Shown here piece after piece: positions 7,207-15,542 of a stretch of 64,000 nucleotides of DNA. The notes under the pieces were generated by a model, which ran no database searches, had not been told where the DNA came from, and saw nothing but the letters and a program-made list of their open reading frames with translations. The position numbers and the translations under genes were made by a program. Each line of letters starts with the position of its first letter. Position 1 is the first letter of the stretch. This stretch comes from Acidipila rosea (GTDB taxonomy: Bacteria; Acidobacteriota; Terriglobia; Terriglobales; Acidobacteriaceae): the NCBI RefSeq assembly GCF_004339725.1, contig NZ_SMGK01000001.1, forward strand, positions 124,001-188,000, in the 5' to 3' direction.

Positions 7207-9072
7207 TCATCGGGCCGGCAGGTTCGTCATGGTGATGGATTTCCGATGGATGGTGGCCTCCACCTCCGGCACCACGCCATCGTTCACCTGCACCTCGGTC
7301 GGTTCGCCCTGGATCAGCATCCGATACGTGATCTTCGAACGGGCAGGAATGCGGACGCGCTCGGTCTGCGATGCACTCTGCGAGCGCACGGTCACCGGCA
7401 CGCTCGCCGCTGCGTAGCCATCGTTCGTGAGATCGATGGCTACCAGGAAAGTGTTCACCTGCGAAGAGTTGCTGGGGTAAACGCTGCCTATGGAAATATC
7501 CGGCAGTCCGCGATCGTGGTAAACCCAGTCGTTGAAGAACCACTTGAGATCCTGCCCGGTGGCCTGCTTGTATTTCGTGCTCGCTGCTTCCACCAGCTCC
7601 TCGAAGTACTCGGGCCGCGTATCTTGCGCCGGATCGTAGTTGTGGAGCGCCGCCGCGAGTGCCTTGTCTCCCGCCAGGTCGCGCAGCATCCACAGCACAT
7701 AGGCTGCTTTTGTCCCGTAATAAATGGCGTCCGAGGCGTGAAGCAGATCTTCGCCATCGGCTGCTCCCGGGCTGGCAGGTTCAGCCACAGCCAGCGATGT
7801 GCGTTCCGCTTCCAGACGCTCCAGCGCTGCCGTTCGCCCTTGTCCCTGCTCGATCCACAACGTGCTCATGAAGATCGGCACGCCTTCATTCAGCCACTCC
7901 CGCGGCGAAGAGAAGGCTGCATGCGCCAGCCCATGAATGGTTGCCGAGGCCAACTTCTCCGGCGCAGCAGGAGTGAGCCCGGTTGCGAGCAGGACCCCCG
8001 TCTCAAAGGGTGCGTCGCCGCTCTCCGGCAGATCCAGAACTGTCAGCGGCCCGCGCGCTTTCGCGCCCAGCCAGGTCGTGAGCAGCGGGGCGACCATCGT
8101 TTGCGCGGTCAAATATCCCTGCGCATCTCCATCGTCTTCCGTGCGGGCATATACGGCGATGCCTTTGCCCTCGTGCTTGACGCGATGCGCGACGAACAGC
8201 GAGAGCGGAGTAAAGCCCAGCTCCGTCTGCGGCAGGGAAAATGTAAGCACGCCCGGAAAGGATGCAGTAGGCGCTGTCTGAGGAGCGCCAAGGGCAATGG
8301 GGTGACCGTCAAGTACGGCTACGTTGGGAGCCTCGTCAAAGAACTCCTCGGTCACGCGCATTTTTACCGTGGCATTCGTCTGGCGCTGCTTCTGCCTGCC
8401 AATCTCGGTGAAGAGGTCTGCGCCCTTCCCCAGCAGCACTGGCTTGGAAGAGACCGGGTACCACACTACATCGCCGAAGCCTCGCAGACCGGTGAAGCCC
8501 TCGGAGATGCGGTCCCAGTCGGCATTGTTCGCCATGTCATCCGGCGTGCCGATCTTCACCAGCCGCTTGGCGGTCTGCTCAATCATGCCGCTGTAGCCGA
8601 CGGTGATGGTCAGCTCCTGGCCGGGCGCAAGGGGAGCGGCCAGCGCTATCGCGGCCTCTTGCAGTTCGCCGGTATGGTCCGTATCGCTGCGAAGCGTCTG
8701 CTGCGTGAATGGAAGAGCCTTGCCGTTCATCGAAATCTGGTCGAAGTGCAACGTGGAGGAGAGCTGCAGCGGCAGATGCGAGAGTGGCTGGGTCGAGTCA
8801 TTGCGGACCGTCACCCGTGCATTCACGGCAATCGAGGATTGGCGCGGGGTGAGATGAATATTGAGATCGTAGGCGGTAAAAGTGATCGCGCCGCGCTCCT
8901 CATCCGTGATCTGGATGGGCGGTATCTTTTTGGCAGATGTCTCCTGCGTCTGTGCCTGGGTGTCCGAGCGCGAAAACAGAACCTGGGGCTGGGTCTTCTG
9001 CTGAGCCTGCAATGATCCATCGAGAGCCACAAGGCAGAGCACGCCTGCAGCGGTATACATCCACAACTTCAT
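7207..9072 (-). CDS. M1-metallopeptidase-like exported protein lacking the catalytic Glu
   Basis: 621 residues with a signal peptide (MKLWMYTAAGVLCLVALDGS). The N-terminal half resembles the M1 beta-sandwich (YDLNIHLTPRQ, VTVRND, AAPLAPGQELTITVGYSG). The helical half carries H380-G-L-A-H384 and WLNE396G. Canonical M1 enzymes have HEXXH-x18-E; here the zinc ligands His, His and Glu are kept, but the catalytic Glu after the first His is Gly and the spacing to the last Glu is 11. A bound metal is possible, while classical aminopeptidase action is doubtful. The start ATG overlaps the rlmB stop by four bases (ATGA), so the two are translated as a coupled pair. Confidence 0.8.
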   Translation of the reverse strand: MKLWMYTAAGVLCLVALDGSLQAQQKTQPQVLFSRSDTQAQTQETSAKKIPPIQITDEERGAITFTAYDLNIHLTPRQSSIAVNARVTVRNDSTQPLSHLPLQLSSTLHFDQISMNGKALPFTQQTLRSDTDHTGELQEAAIALAAPLAPGQELTITVGYSGMIEQTAKRLVKIGTPDDMANNADWDRISEGFTGLRGFGDVVWYPVSSKPVLLGKGADLFTEIGRQKQRQTNATVKMRVTEEFFDEAPNVAVLDGHPIALGAPQTAPTASFPGVLTFSLPQTELGFTPLSLFVAHRVKHEGKGIAVYARTEDDGDAQGYLTAQTMVAPLLTTWLGAKARGPLTVLDLPESGDAPFETGVLLATGLTPAAPEKLASATIHGLAHAAFSSPREWLNEGVPIFMSTLWIEQGQGRTAALERLEAERTSLAVAEPASPGAADGEDLLHASDAIYYGTKAAYVLWMLRDLAGDKALAAALHNYDPAQDTRPEYFEELVEAASTKYKQATGQDLKWFFNDWVYHDRGLPDISIGSVYPSNSSQVNTFLVAIDLTNDGYAAASVPVTVRSQSASQTERVRIPARSKITYRMLIQGEPTEVQVNDGVVPEVEATIHRKSITMTNLPAR

Positions 9073-9854
9073 GAACCAAGACCCTTCTTTACTTTGACGG
9101 ATGGCGGCGCAGGAGGTGTCTGCCGGCGAACGCGCCTCTGACGCGCAGCCTCATAGAGGACCACCGCGCCGGCTGCCGCTACGTTCAGGGAAGAAACCAT
9201 TCCGCTCATCGGGATTCGCAGCAGGTGATCGCAGGCTCGCCGCGTCACCTCGTGCAGCCCCTCGCCCTCGCGGCCCAGCACCACCACGCAGTTGCCGGTG
9301 TAGTCGAAGGCGTCGTAGTCCATGGAGCCGCGCTCATCGAGACCGACGCACCAGAGGTTGCGCTCCTTGAGCTGTTCCAGGGCGCGAGTCAGGTTCACGA
9401 CCCGCGCAATCCGCAGGTGCTCGGCCGCCCCGGCAGAAGTCTTGAGAGCGACGGCGCTCAGCGGGGCCGCACGGCGCTCGGTCAGAACTACTCCATCGAC
9501 GCCCGCGCCGTCGGCGGTGCGCAGCAGCGCGCCGAGGTTCTGCGGATCTTCGACGCCATCCAGCGCGAGCACCAGCCGGGGGCGATCTTTCGGGGAGTCG
9601 AGCAGGTCTTCAATGGTGAGGGTGGGCAGCGCCCGGGCGACGGCGACGACCCCCTGGTGGGCGGTCGTCTTGGCCAGCCTGGTGAGGTGGTCGCGCGGCT
9701 CCATGCGCACCCGTACGCCCTGGTCCCGGCACAGGTCGATAACCTGCTGCAGCCGGCGGTCGCTGCGCTCTCGCGCGACACAGACGTGGTCGAAGCTGCG
9801 GCTCCCGGCACGCAGGGCCTCTTCCACGGGGTGAAGTCCGTAGAGAATGTCCAT
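9069..9854 (-). CDS. rlmB: 23S rRNA (guanosine-2'-O)-methyltransferase RlmB
   Basis: 261 residues. The N-terminal substrate-binding domain starts MDILYGLHPVEEALRAG. The SpoU/TrmH (SPOUT) domain has all three motifs: LDGVEDPQNLGALLRTADGA, VVLGREGEG and IPMSGMVSSLNVAAAGAVVL. The family 2'-O-methylates G2251 (E. coli numbering) in the peptidyl-transferase P-loop of 23S rRNA, using S-adenosylmethionine bound in a trefoil knot. The M1-like gene follows with a four-base overlap. A close relative, TrmH-type tRNA methyltransferase, is less likely given the length and N-terminus. Confidence 0.93.
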   Translation of the reverse strand: MDILYGLHPVEEALRAGSRSFDHVCVARERSDRRLQQVIDLCRDQGVRVRMEPRDHLTRLAKTTAHQGVVAVARALPTLTIEDLLDSPKDRPRLVLALDGVEDPQNLGALLRTADGAGVDGVVLTERRAAPLSAVALKTSAGAAEHLRIARVVNLTRALEQLKERNLWCVGLDERGSMDYDAFDYTGNCVVVLGREGEGLHEVTRRACDHLLRIPMSGMVSSLNVAAAGAVVLYEAARQRRVRRQTPPAPPSVKVKKGLGS

Positions 9855-9955
9855 CAGTCCAGTCTACCCTCCGGGAATGCCGGGCTGTATCATGATAGAG
9901 ACCGCCGGCAGGGCCCGTTTGTCGCCGGATTCCCCGCAGAATCGAGCGTCGGCCT

Positions 9956-10648
9956 ATGTCTTTTCCCGGTAAGGTGAAAAAATTCGCGCAGCAGAGAGTC
10001 TTTGCCCGCGACGCCGCCGTCTCACAAACTGATATGGCTGCAGCTGGAACGCTTAACCTTCAGAGAGATGCACTCTATGAGAACGCGCTGATAGCGCAGG
10101 GGCTCAAGCGCCACGATGCCGAGCTGCTCGATCAGTTGATCGTTCAGTATCAGCATCGTCTGCTCCGCTATCTGCTCTACCTCACCGGCAGTCGCGAAGT
10201 GGCGGAAGATCTCTTTCAAGAGACATGGATGAGGGTTCTGACCCGTGGCTCGCAGTACAACGGCAATGCCCGTTTTGAGACATGGCTTTTCACCATCGCG
10301 CGTAACCTGGTCATCGATCTGCGCCGCAAGCGCACAGCCTCCAGCCTTGATGAACTCTGCGAGGCAAGCGAAGACGAGCGTCCGTTCGAGGTTCCCAGCG
10401 AGGGACCTACCCCGTTTGATTCGCTCTCCAGCCGTGAAAACAGCTCTATCGTCGCCGAGGCCCTGCTCACCCTTGAACCACTGCAGCGCGAGGTTCTGGT
10501 CCTTCGCTTCCATGAGGAGCTTTCGCTGGAGGAGATCGGGCAGGTGACTTCTGCGCCGCTCTCCACGGTCAAGTCTCGTCTCTATCGCGGGCTTGCCACG
10601 CTCAAGCCGCGTGTCTCTTCCGTCATTCGCATTCAGGAGGCGAAATGA
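9956..10648 (+). CDS. ECF-type RNA polymerase sigma factor
   Basis: 230 residues. Region 2 (about 45-125) contains LLRYLLYLTGSREVAEDLFQETWMRV and FETWLFTIARNLVIDLRRKR. Region 4 (about 165-222) contains LLTLEPLQREVLVLRFHEELSLEEIGQV and STVKSRLYRGLATLK. Regions 1 and 3 are absent, as in group 4 sigma factors. The first 35 residues are not conserved, and an internal ATG at 10034 is a possible start; neither has a clear ribosome-binding site. It overlaps the next gene by four bases (ATGA), the usual layout of an ECF factor with its regulator. Confidence 0.92.
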   Translation: MSFPGKVKKFAQQRVFARDAAVSQTDMAAAGTLNLQRDALYENALIAQGLKRHDAELLDQLIVQYQHRLLRYLLYLTGSREVAEDLFQETWMRVLTRGSQYNGNARFETWLFTIARNLVIDLRRKRTASSLDELCEASEDERPFEVPSEGPTPFDSLSSRENSSIVAEALLTLEPLQREVLVLRFHEELSLEEIGQVTSAPLSTVKSRLYRGLATLKPRVSSVIRIQEAK

Positions 10649-11010
10649 ATCAGGCCTCCGGACGGAGCAGCAGAAGCAACGCGGATCTCGTGCAGATGCT
10701 CAGCGGCCTCAGCGCCTCGCAGGATCTGGCCGTCGTGCAGCGCACGCGCCGGGCTGTCTACCACGCCGCGCTTGAGATGCGCCAGCGCCGCGCGCGCCGC
10801 CGCCGCAATCTCGGTTTTGCCTTGCTTGCCTTTATCAGTTTTTTTGCGCTGCTCACCCCCGCTCTATGGAGCGCTGTGGATGATATGCTCGCCGGCGAGC
10901 AGCCCTTCGATGACATGCACGGCATGGTCATGAGCTTGGTACTTTTATTCTTTTCGACTGTGCTCGCGGCGCTTATCGCCGGGTGGCGTCATCAGCACAG
11001 CAGACGGTAA
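10645..11010 (+). CDS. Two-TM membrane protein coupled to the ECF sigma factor, putative anti-sigma
   Basis: 121 residues. ATG overlaps the sigma stop (ATGA) and has AGGAGG six bases upstream. A basic N-terminal cytosolic part (1-58, ending RQRRARRRR) is followed by two hydrophobic segments (about 60-78 and 93-114) and a short RHQHSRR tail. No HX3CX2C zinc motif is present, so it is not a typical ZAS anti-sigma. The role as a membrane tether or anti-sigma is inferred from operon position only. Confidence 0.75.
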   Translation: MNQASGRSSRSNADLVQMLSGLSASQDLAVVQRTRRAVYHAALEMRQRRARRRRNLGFALLAFISFFALLTPALWSAVDDMLAGEQPFDDMHGMVMSLVLLFFSTVLAALIAGWRHQHSRR

Positions 11011-11022
11011 GGCACTTTTACC

Positions 11023-11559
11023 ATGGCAAATCAGTCGCCCGTACGCGATACCGCATCATCGGCAACGTTTGTCGACGAACTCCACCTCATCCCGCGCTGG
11101 TCAGTTGCAGCGGCTGTCTTTGCCTTCGTCGGCATGCAGTACTTCTTCTGGGAAGTCATTCCCAATCACCACCACCCCATAGGCCTGCGGCTTTACTTCG
11201 CCATCTCCTGGAGTCTGCTGGCTGCCCTCTACATGCTGATGATCGGCTACATCACCCGGGACACGCCGCGGCGCGGCATGACGACCTGGCAGTGGGTGGT
11301 GATCTGCGTGGTGCTGCCCACGGGAATCGGAGCGGTGCTTTACTTCCTGCTCCGGCAGCCGCTGATCTCTCTCTGCCCAGCCTGCGGCACCCATGTAGAG
11401 AGTGAATACCACTTCTGCCCGCAGTGCGCTTACCAGGTCTCCGCAGCCTGCGGCCGCTGCTACCGCAGCGTTTCGATCACCGACCTCTACTGCGTCTACT
11501 GCGGCCACGACCTGGCATCGGATAATCGTCCGGCTCGCCTCCACGCCTTCAGCGACTAA
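11023..11559 (+). CDS. Membrane protein with C-terminal double zinc ribbon
   Basis: 178 residues. Three hydrophobic segments (about 26-43, 53-73 and 84-108) precede a cysteine-rich C-terminus with two pairs of CX2C knuckles: CPACG and CPQCA, then CGRC and CVYCG. This is a double-zinc-ribbon or rubredoxin-like unit facing the cytosol if the topology is N-in with an odd number of segments crossed. It is 12 bases after the putative anti-sigma gene and so belongs to the ECF operon. Function unknown; metal or redox sensing is only a suggestion from the fold. Confidence 0.75.
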   Translation: MANQSPVRDTASSATFVDELHLIPRWSVAAAVFAFVGMQYFFWEVIPNHHHPIGLRLYFAISWSLLAALYMLMIGYITRDTPRRGMTTWQWVVICVVLPTGIGAVLYFLLRQPLISLCPACGTHVESEYHFCPQCAYQVSAACGRCYRSVSITDLYCVYCGHDLASDNRPARLHAFSD

Positions 11560-11583
11560 GACTCTTTCCGCTACTCCTGCCGC

Positions 11584-11616
11584 CTGCGCTCGCATCTCTA
11601 TAAAGTGCGAGCGCAG
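11584..11616. terminator. Hairpin between convergent genes (ECF operon and rsmE)
   Basis: Perfect 11-bp inverted repeat (11584-11594 with 11606-11616, 11-nt loop) in the 64-bp space between the zinc-ribbon gene stop and the rsmE stop. It can serve transcripts from both sides; T-tracts are weak. Confidence 0.6.
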
Positions 11617-11623
11617 TCGGCAT

Positions 11624-12361
11624 TCAGTGGGCTGCCTCGTTATAGAAGGCACCGGCGATGGCTGTCGCGGCAATCGCCGCCGTCTCCGCGCGCAGAATGC
11701 GCGGCCCCAGGCTCACGGACTTCCAGCTCTCGGCCTCAAAGAGTGATGCCTCCTGCTGTGTCCATCCACCCTCCGGGCCAAAGGCCATCTGCAGGGCGCG
11801 CCCTTCGCGGGTGGATTCTTCCCGCAGCGCGGCGCTGAGCATGACGCTCTCCTCGCTCTCAGAGAGCAGCAGCTTCGCTCCCGCCTGTTCGCGCTTGAGC
11901 GCGGTCTTCAGCGGCTGGGCATCTTCGATGGCAGGCACATCCGAACGGCGCGACTGCTGGGCTGCTTCGCGCGCGATGCGCCGCCAGCGCTCCACGCGTT
12001 TTGCAGACGCCAGCGCAAGATGCTTTTCCGTCCGGCTGGCAACCACCGGCACGATGCGCTCGACGCCAAGCTCAGTCGCTTTTTCGATTGCCCACTCCAT
12101 CCGGTCAAATTTGAAGACGGAGAGCAGCAGCGTAATGGGCAGCGCGCCGTCGGCTTCCATCTCCTGCAGCAGTTCGAAACGCGCGATGTCGTTCGCGCAT
12201 TCTGTGAGTACCGCGCGAAAGAGTCTGCCGCCGGCCACCATGTCGAACTCCATGCCGGGCTCCGCGCGCAGCACTCGTATGAGGTGCGCTGCCTGTTCGC
12301 CGGTCAGCGCGGCAGTCGTTTCATTCCACTCATCAGCAATCCATCTGCGTCGTGTCATCAT
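11624..12361 (-). CDS. rsmE: 16S rRNA (uracil(1498)-N3)-methyltransferase RsmE
   Basis: 245 residues from the ATG at 12361. It has an N-terminal PUA-like domain (TRRRWIADEW, GEQAAHLIRVLRAEPG) and a SPOUT methyltransferase domain with FGPEGGWTQQEASLFE and SLGPRILRAETAAIAA, the knot motifs of RsmE. It methylates N3 of U1498 in helix 44 of 16S rRNA. A GTG at 12388 is in frame but lies in the T-tract of the terminator of the preceding gene, so the tandem ATGs at 12361/12358, right behind an AGGAG, are better. Transcription may depend on read-through of that terminator. Confidence 0.93.
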   Translation of the reverse strand: MMTRRRWIADEWNETTAALTGEQAAHLIRVLRAEPGMEFDMVAGGRLFRAVLTECANDIARFELLQEMEADGALPITLLLSVFKFDRMEWAIEKATELGVERIVPVVASRTEKHLALASAKRVERWRRIAREAAQQSRRSDVPAIEDAQPLKTALKREQAGAKLLLSESEESVMLSAALREESTREGRALQMAFGPEGGWTQQEASLFEAESWKSVSLGPRILRAETAAIAATAIAGAFYNEAAH

Positions 12362-12380
12362 CTCCTGATTCTCTCGCACA

Positions 12381-12415
12381 CAAAACACCGAGGGGGACGC
12401 TTTCGCGTCCCCCTC
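12381..12415 (-). terminator. Intrinsic terminator of the 23-residue peptide gene
   Basis: Perfect 11-bp G/C-rich stem (12390-12400 with 12405-12415, tetraloop) followed on the minus strand by a T4-containing run (complement of 12381-12389). It lies 21 bases past the stop of the small lysine-rich peptide gene and upstream of rsmE. Confidence 0.85.
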
Positions 12416-12436
12416 GCGTGTTGCCTTGTTACTGAT

Positions 12437-12508
12437 TTACTTCTTGGCTGCCTTCTTGGCTGGCGCCTTCTTCGCGGGCTTCTTCGCTGCCTTCTTCGTA
12501 GCTGCCAT
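12437..12508 (-). CDS. 23-residue Lys/Ala/Pro peptide, histone-H1-tail-like
   Basis: ATG at 12508 to TAA at 12437-12439. The product begins MAATKKAAKKPAKKAPA and ends KKAAKK: 10 Lys, 8 Ala and 2 Pro in 23 residues, with Lys always in pairs. An AAGGGAG site sits eight bases before the start. The unit has its own near-consensus promoter (12557-12585), a 5' stem-loop (12529-12548) and an intrinsic terminator (12390-12415), so it looks like a complete, strongly expressed gene. Composition matches the C-terminal arms of bacterial H1-like proteins (Hc1/Hc2, AlgP), but there is no globular part. Nucleic-acid or polyanion binding is inference. It is too short for most gene callers. Confidence 0.8.
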   Translation of the reverse strand: MAATKKAAKKPAKKAPAKKAAKK

Positions 12509-12528
12509 TGTCTATTCTCCCTTTTGGG

Positions 12529-12548
12529 CTGCAGCATATTTGCTGCAG
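12529..12548 (-). promoter_or_regulatory. 5'-terminal stem-loop of the peptide mRNA
   Basis: ctgcagca (12529-12536) and tgctgcag (12541-12548) form a perfect 8-bp stem with a 4-nt loop. The predicted transcription start is about 12550, so this stem is at the very 5' end, 20 bases before the start codon and upstream of the AAGGGAG site. Such 5' stems are known to protect mRNAs from 5'-end-dependent decay. Confidence 0.6.
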
Positions 12549-12556
12549 TTAACGAA

Positions 12557-12585
12557 TGTATAGAGTCCAGAAAAAAGAGTGTCAA
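12557..12585 (-). promoter_or_regulatory. Near-consensus sigma-70 promoter of the 23-aa peptide gene
   Basis: On the minus strand, TTGACA (complement of 12580-12585) is separated by exactly 17 bases from TATACA (complement of 12557-12562). This is 11 of 12 consensus positions with ideal spacing, the strongest promoter I see in the window. Confidence 0.85.
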
Positions 12586-12884
12586 GAGAAAAATGACAAT
12601 TTAGCTGCGCATATTTTCGTCGCGGAATCGCGTGCGTCAACTTGGACCCCTGCGCAGGAGGAAAGAAGTGTCGATGCGGATGGTTCAACGGTACTTCGAT
12701 CGCACGGAGTGGCGCTGCGCATCTCTTCGCGCAGAGAATTCCGGCGAGCGCATTTGTGCTGCGATCGCCGCGCAGAATGCGGTGTTCGCGGCCTCGCGCT
12801 TTTTGCCGAGGGTGGCCGCGCATTGCGCCTCGCGCGTGCAGCTTGGTATCTTCATCGGTTCGGAAGAGGAAACCGAGGTAACAA

Positions 12885-14069
12885 ATGGAAGAGGTAGTCA
12901 TCGTCTCTGCGGCGCGCACGCCGGTGGGAAAATTTCAAGGAACTCTGTCGCCGCTGTCGGCAACGCAGCTCGGCGCTATCGCTGTTCGTGAAGCAGTCGG
13001 ACGCGCCCGGCTCGATCCCGCGCAGGTGGATGAGTGCATTCTCGGCAATGTTGTTTCCGCCGGGCTCGGCCAGAACCCTGCGCGTCAGGCAGCGTTGCAC
13101 GGAGGGCTGCTGCCTGCGGTGAGCGCGCTGACCATCAACAAAGTTTGCGGTTCAGGATTGAAAGCCGTGGCGCTCGCGGCTCAGGCCATCCAGACCGGCA
13201 ACTCTGAAGTTGTCGTCGCCGGTGGAATGGAGTCGATGACCAACGCGCCCTATCTGCTGCCGCAGGGCCGCAGCGGCTTCCGACTGGGCAACTCCGTGGT
13301 TGTTGATTCGATGGTGCATGACGGCTTGTGGGACGCCTTCAACGACTACCACATGGGCATCACCGCGGAGAACGTCGCGGAGAAGTACAGCATCACGCGC
13401 GAAGAGCAGGATGAGTACGCGCTGGACTCGCATCGCAAAGCAACCGCGGCGCAGAGGGATGGCCGCTTCGAAGCGGAGATCGTTCCGGTTGAAATCGCCG
13501 CGAAGAAAAAAGGACAGTCGCCGACCATCTTCAGCCGCGATGAATCGGTTCGCGAAGACGCGAGCCTGGAAGCGCTGCGCGCTCTCAAACCTGCCTTCAA
13601 AAAAGACGGCACGGTAACCGCGGGCAATGCGCCGGGAGTTAACGACGCAGCCGCTGCGCTCGTCCTCATGTCTGCAGCGAGGGCCAAGGCGCTCGGCCTG
13701 CAGCCGCTGGCTCGCATCCGCGCACAGGCCACCAGCGGCGTAGATCCTGCATGGGTCATGATGGCGCCGGTCACCGGCGTGCAGAAGGTTCTCTCCCGCG
13801 CAGGATGGACGACGGACTCCGTGGAGCTTTACGAGCTCAACGAAGCTTTTGCCGTGCAGGCTCTTGCCGTGACTCGCGAGCTCGGCATTCCGCTGGAAAA
13901 GGTCAACGTCAACGGCGGAGCGGTGGCCATCGGTCATCCCATCGGCGCCAGCGGTGCACGCGTGCTCATCACGCTGCTCTATGAGATGATCCGCCGCGAT
14001 GCGCATCGCGGTGTCGCTGCTCTCTGCCTCGGCGGAGGCAACTCAGTAGCGATGGCAATCGAGCGTTAG
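12885..14069 (+). CDS. Acetyl-CoA acetyltransferase (thiolase)
   Basis: 394 residues, the usual thiolase length. The nucleophilic Cys88 lies in [10 protein letters not shown]. The C-terminal catalytic His is in [19 protein letters not shown] and the second Cys in [23 protein letters not shown] is also typical of the AtoB/ThlA biosynthetic branch. It condenses two acetyl-CoA to acetoacetyl-CoA or performs the reverse cleavage; it is cytosolic. No beta-oxidation, PHB or mevalonate gene is next to it, so the pathway cannot be fixed here. A weak GAGG lies upstream of the ATG. Confidence 0.93.
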   Translation: MEEVVIVSAARTPVGKFQGTLSPLSATQLGAIAVREAVGRARLDPAQVDECILGNVVSAGLGQNPARQAALHGGLLPAVSALTINKVCGSGLKAVALAAQAIQTGNSEVVVAGGMESMTNAPYLLPQGRSGFRLGNSVVVDSMVHDGLWDAFNDYHMGITAENVAEKYSITREEQDEYALDSHRKATAAQRDGRFEAEIVPVEIAAKKKGQSPTIFSRDESVREDASLEALRALKPAFKKDGTVTAGNAPGVNDAAAALVLMSAARAKALGLQPLARIRAQATSGVDPAWVMMAPVTGVQKVLSRAGWTTDSVELYELNEAFAVQALAVTRELGIPLEKVNVNGGAVAIGHPIGASGARVLITLLYEMIRRDAHRGVAALCLGGGNSVAMAIER

Positions 14070-14083
14070 TCAGCCGCGGGGTC

Positions 14084-15484
14084 TTAGCACTCGATTACAT
14101 TGAGCGCGAGCCCCGCGAGCGACGTCTCCTTGTAGCGCGACTGCATGTCGAGTCCTGTGAGATACATCGTCTTGATGACCTGATCGAGCGAGAGCTTGTG
14201 TCCCTCGGTTTCATTCATCGCGATGCGGCACGCGTGGACCGCCTTCACCGCGCCCATCGCGTTGCGCTCGATGCAGGGAATCTGCACGAGGCCGCCAATC
14301 GGATCGCAGGTCATTCCCAGATTGTGTTCCATGCCGATCTCCGCGGCATGCTCCACCTGCGCGTTCGTGGCGCCGAGCGCCGCGGCGAGGCCACCGGCTG
14401 CCATCGAGCACGCCACGCCAACTTCACCCTGGCATCCTACCTCCGCGCCGCTGATCGAGGCGTTCTCCTTGTAGAGCACGCCGATGGCGGCTGAGGTGAG
14501 AAAGTATCGCAGCAGGCCGGCATCGTCTGCTCCCGAGATGAAGTCGCGATAGTAGCGAGCCACCGCGGGCACCACGCCTGCCGCGCCGTTGGTGGGTGCA
14601 GTCACCACGCGGCCACCTGCGGCATTCTCTTCATTGACGGCCATCGCAAAGACGGTTACCCAGTCGAGTGGCGCCAGCGGATCGCCGCTGCCCTGGCCTT
14701 CTGCGCCTTTAGCATGCAGGCGCTGCGCCAGTCGCGCCGCGCGCCGCCGCACGTTCAACCCGCCCGGCAGAATGCCTTCCGTAACCATGCCGCGCTCGAT
14801 GCATCCGTTCATCACTTGCCAGATATGCATCACGCCCGTGCGCACCTCAGCCTCGCGCCGGTTGATGCACTCGTTCGCCAACATCAACTCCCAGATGGCA
14901 AGGCCCGCCTCGTCTGCCATTGTCAGCATCTCGGCGGCGCTGCGAAACGGAAAGGGAAGCGCAACCGCATTCGTGGCAAAGGCTGCAGACGGATCGTCTC
15001 CATCCTCGATGATGAAGCCGCCTCCGATGGAAAAATATGTCTTTGCCATCAGCGTCTTGCCTGCGGCGTCGAGAGCTATGAAGCGCACGCCGTTGGGGTG
15101 CTCCGTCTTCGCGCCCGGAGGAAACATCTGCTCGCGCAGAAAGAGCAGATCCACTGGCTCGTGAAACTTGATCGGCGTTTGCCCCATCAGGGAGAGCATC
15201 CTGCTCTGCCGGATCGTGGCGAGCTTCGCTTCGATGGTTGCAGGGTCGAGGGTTGCGGCCTCTTCTCCGCAGAGCCCGAGCAGCAACGCGCGATCCGTTC
15301 CGTGGCCTACGCCGGTCAGCGCCAGCGAACCATAGAGCTCCGCACGCACCCTCGCCGTCTGCTCCAGCAGCTGGTTCTCTTTGAGCCACATTGCAAACTG
15401 CCGCGCTGCGCGCATGGGCCCCATGGTGTGCGAGCTTGATGGGCCGACGCCGATCTTGAACAGATCGAAGAAACTGGTTTTCAC
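14084..15484 (-). CDS. sdaA: L-serine ammonia-lyase (iron-sulfur type)
   Basis: 466 residues, single-chain form. The N-terminal regulatory-type domain opens with the typical [20 protein letters not shown]. The C-terminal domain has the 4Fe-4S ligand cysteines in [30 protein letters not shown] and nearby. The enzyme deaminates L-serine to pyruvate plus ammonia. It is divergent from comM across a 58-bp gap that holds the comM promoter, and convergent with the thiolase with only 14 bases between stops. Confidence 0.95.
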   Translation of the reverse strand: MKTSFFDLFKIGVGPSSSHTMGPMRAARQFAMWLKENQLLEQTARVRAELYGSLALTGVGHGTDRALLLGLCGEEAATLDPATIEAKLATIRQSRMLSLMGQTPIKFHEPVDLLFLREQMFPPGAKTEHPNGVRFIALDAAGKTLMAKTYFSIGGGFIIEDGDDPSAAFATNAVALPFPFRSAAEMLTMADEAGLAIWELMLANECINRREAEVRTGVMHIWQVMNGCIERGMVTEGILPGGLNVRRRAARLAQRLHAKGAEGQGSGDPLAPLDWVTVFAMAVNEENAAGGRVVTAPTNGAAGVVPAVARYYRDFISGADDAGLLRYFLTSAAIGVLYKENASISGAEVGCQGEVGVACSMAAGGLAAALGATNAQVEHAAEIGMEHNLGMTCDPIGGLVQIPCIERNAMGAVKAVHACRIAMNETEGHKLSLDQVIKTMYLTGLDMQSRYKETSLAGLALNVIEC

Positions 15485-15504
15485 GCTTTTGTCCTGCCTC
15501 CGGG

Positions 15505-15513
15505 TGCTATACT
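15505..15513 (+). promoter_or_regulatory. Extended -10 promoter of comM
   Basis: TGCTATACT (15505-15513) is identical to the element at 2111-2119. The ATG at 15543 follows 29 bases later, giving a leader of about 22 nt. Confidence 0.55.
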
Positions 15514-15542
15514 CCGAGCACTTAAACCAAACAGACTATCCT

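Larger units (their letters stand above)
12509..12884. other. 376-bp stretch between the peptide gene and thiolase
   Basis: The left third (12509-12585) holds the leader, 5' hairpin and promoter of the minus-strand peptide gene. The rest (12586-12884) shows no convincing gene. One reading frame behind a good AGGAGG (12656-12661; GTG at 12669, ATG at 12675) runs on to 12991 and would overlap the thiolase by about 107 bases with no recognisable domain. The thiolase promoter presumably lies here but no clear box is seen. Confidence 0.5.

Noticed and set aside
7246..9015. 589-codon open frame on the plus strand
   Set aside because: Antisense shadow of the M1-like gene; no signal, domain or ribosome-binding site.
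15381..15542. N-terminal extension of the comM frame
   Set aside because: It runs into sdaA and spans the extended -10 promoter; the conserved ComM N-terminus begins at 15543.
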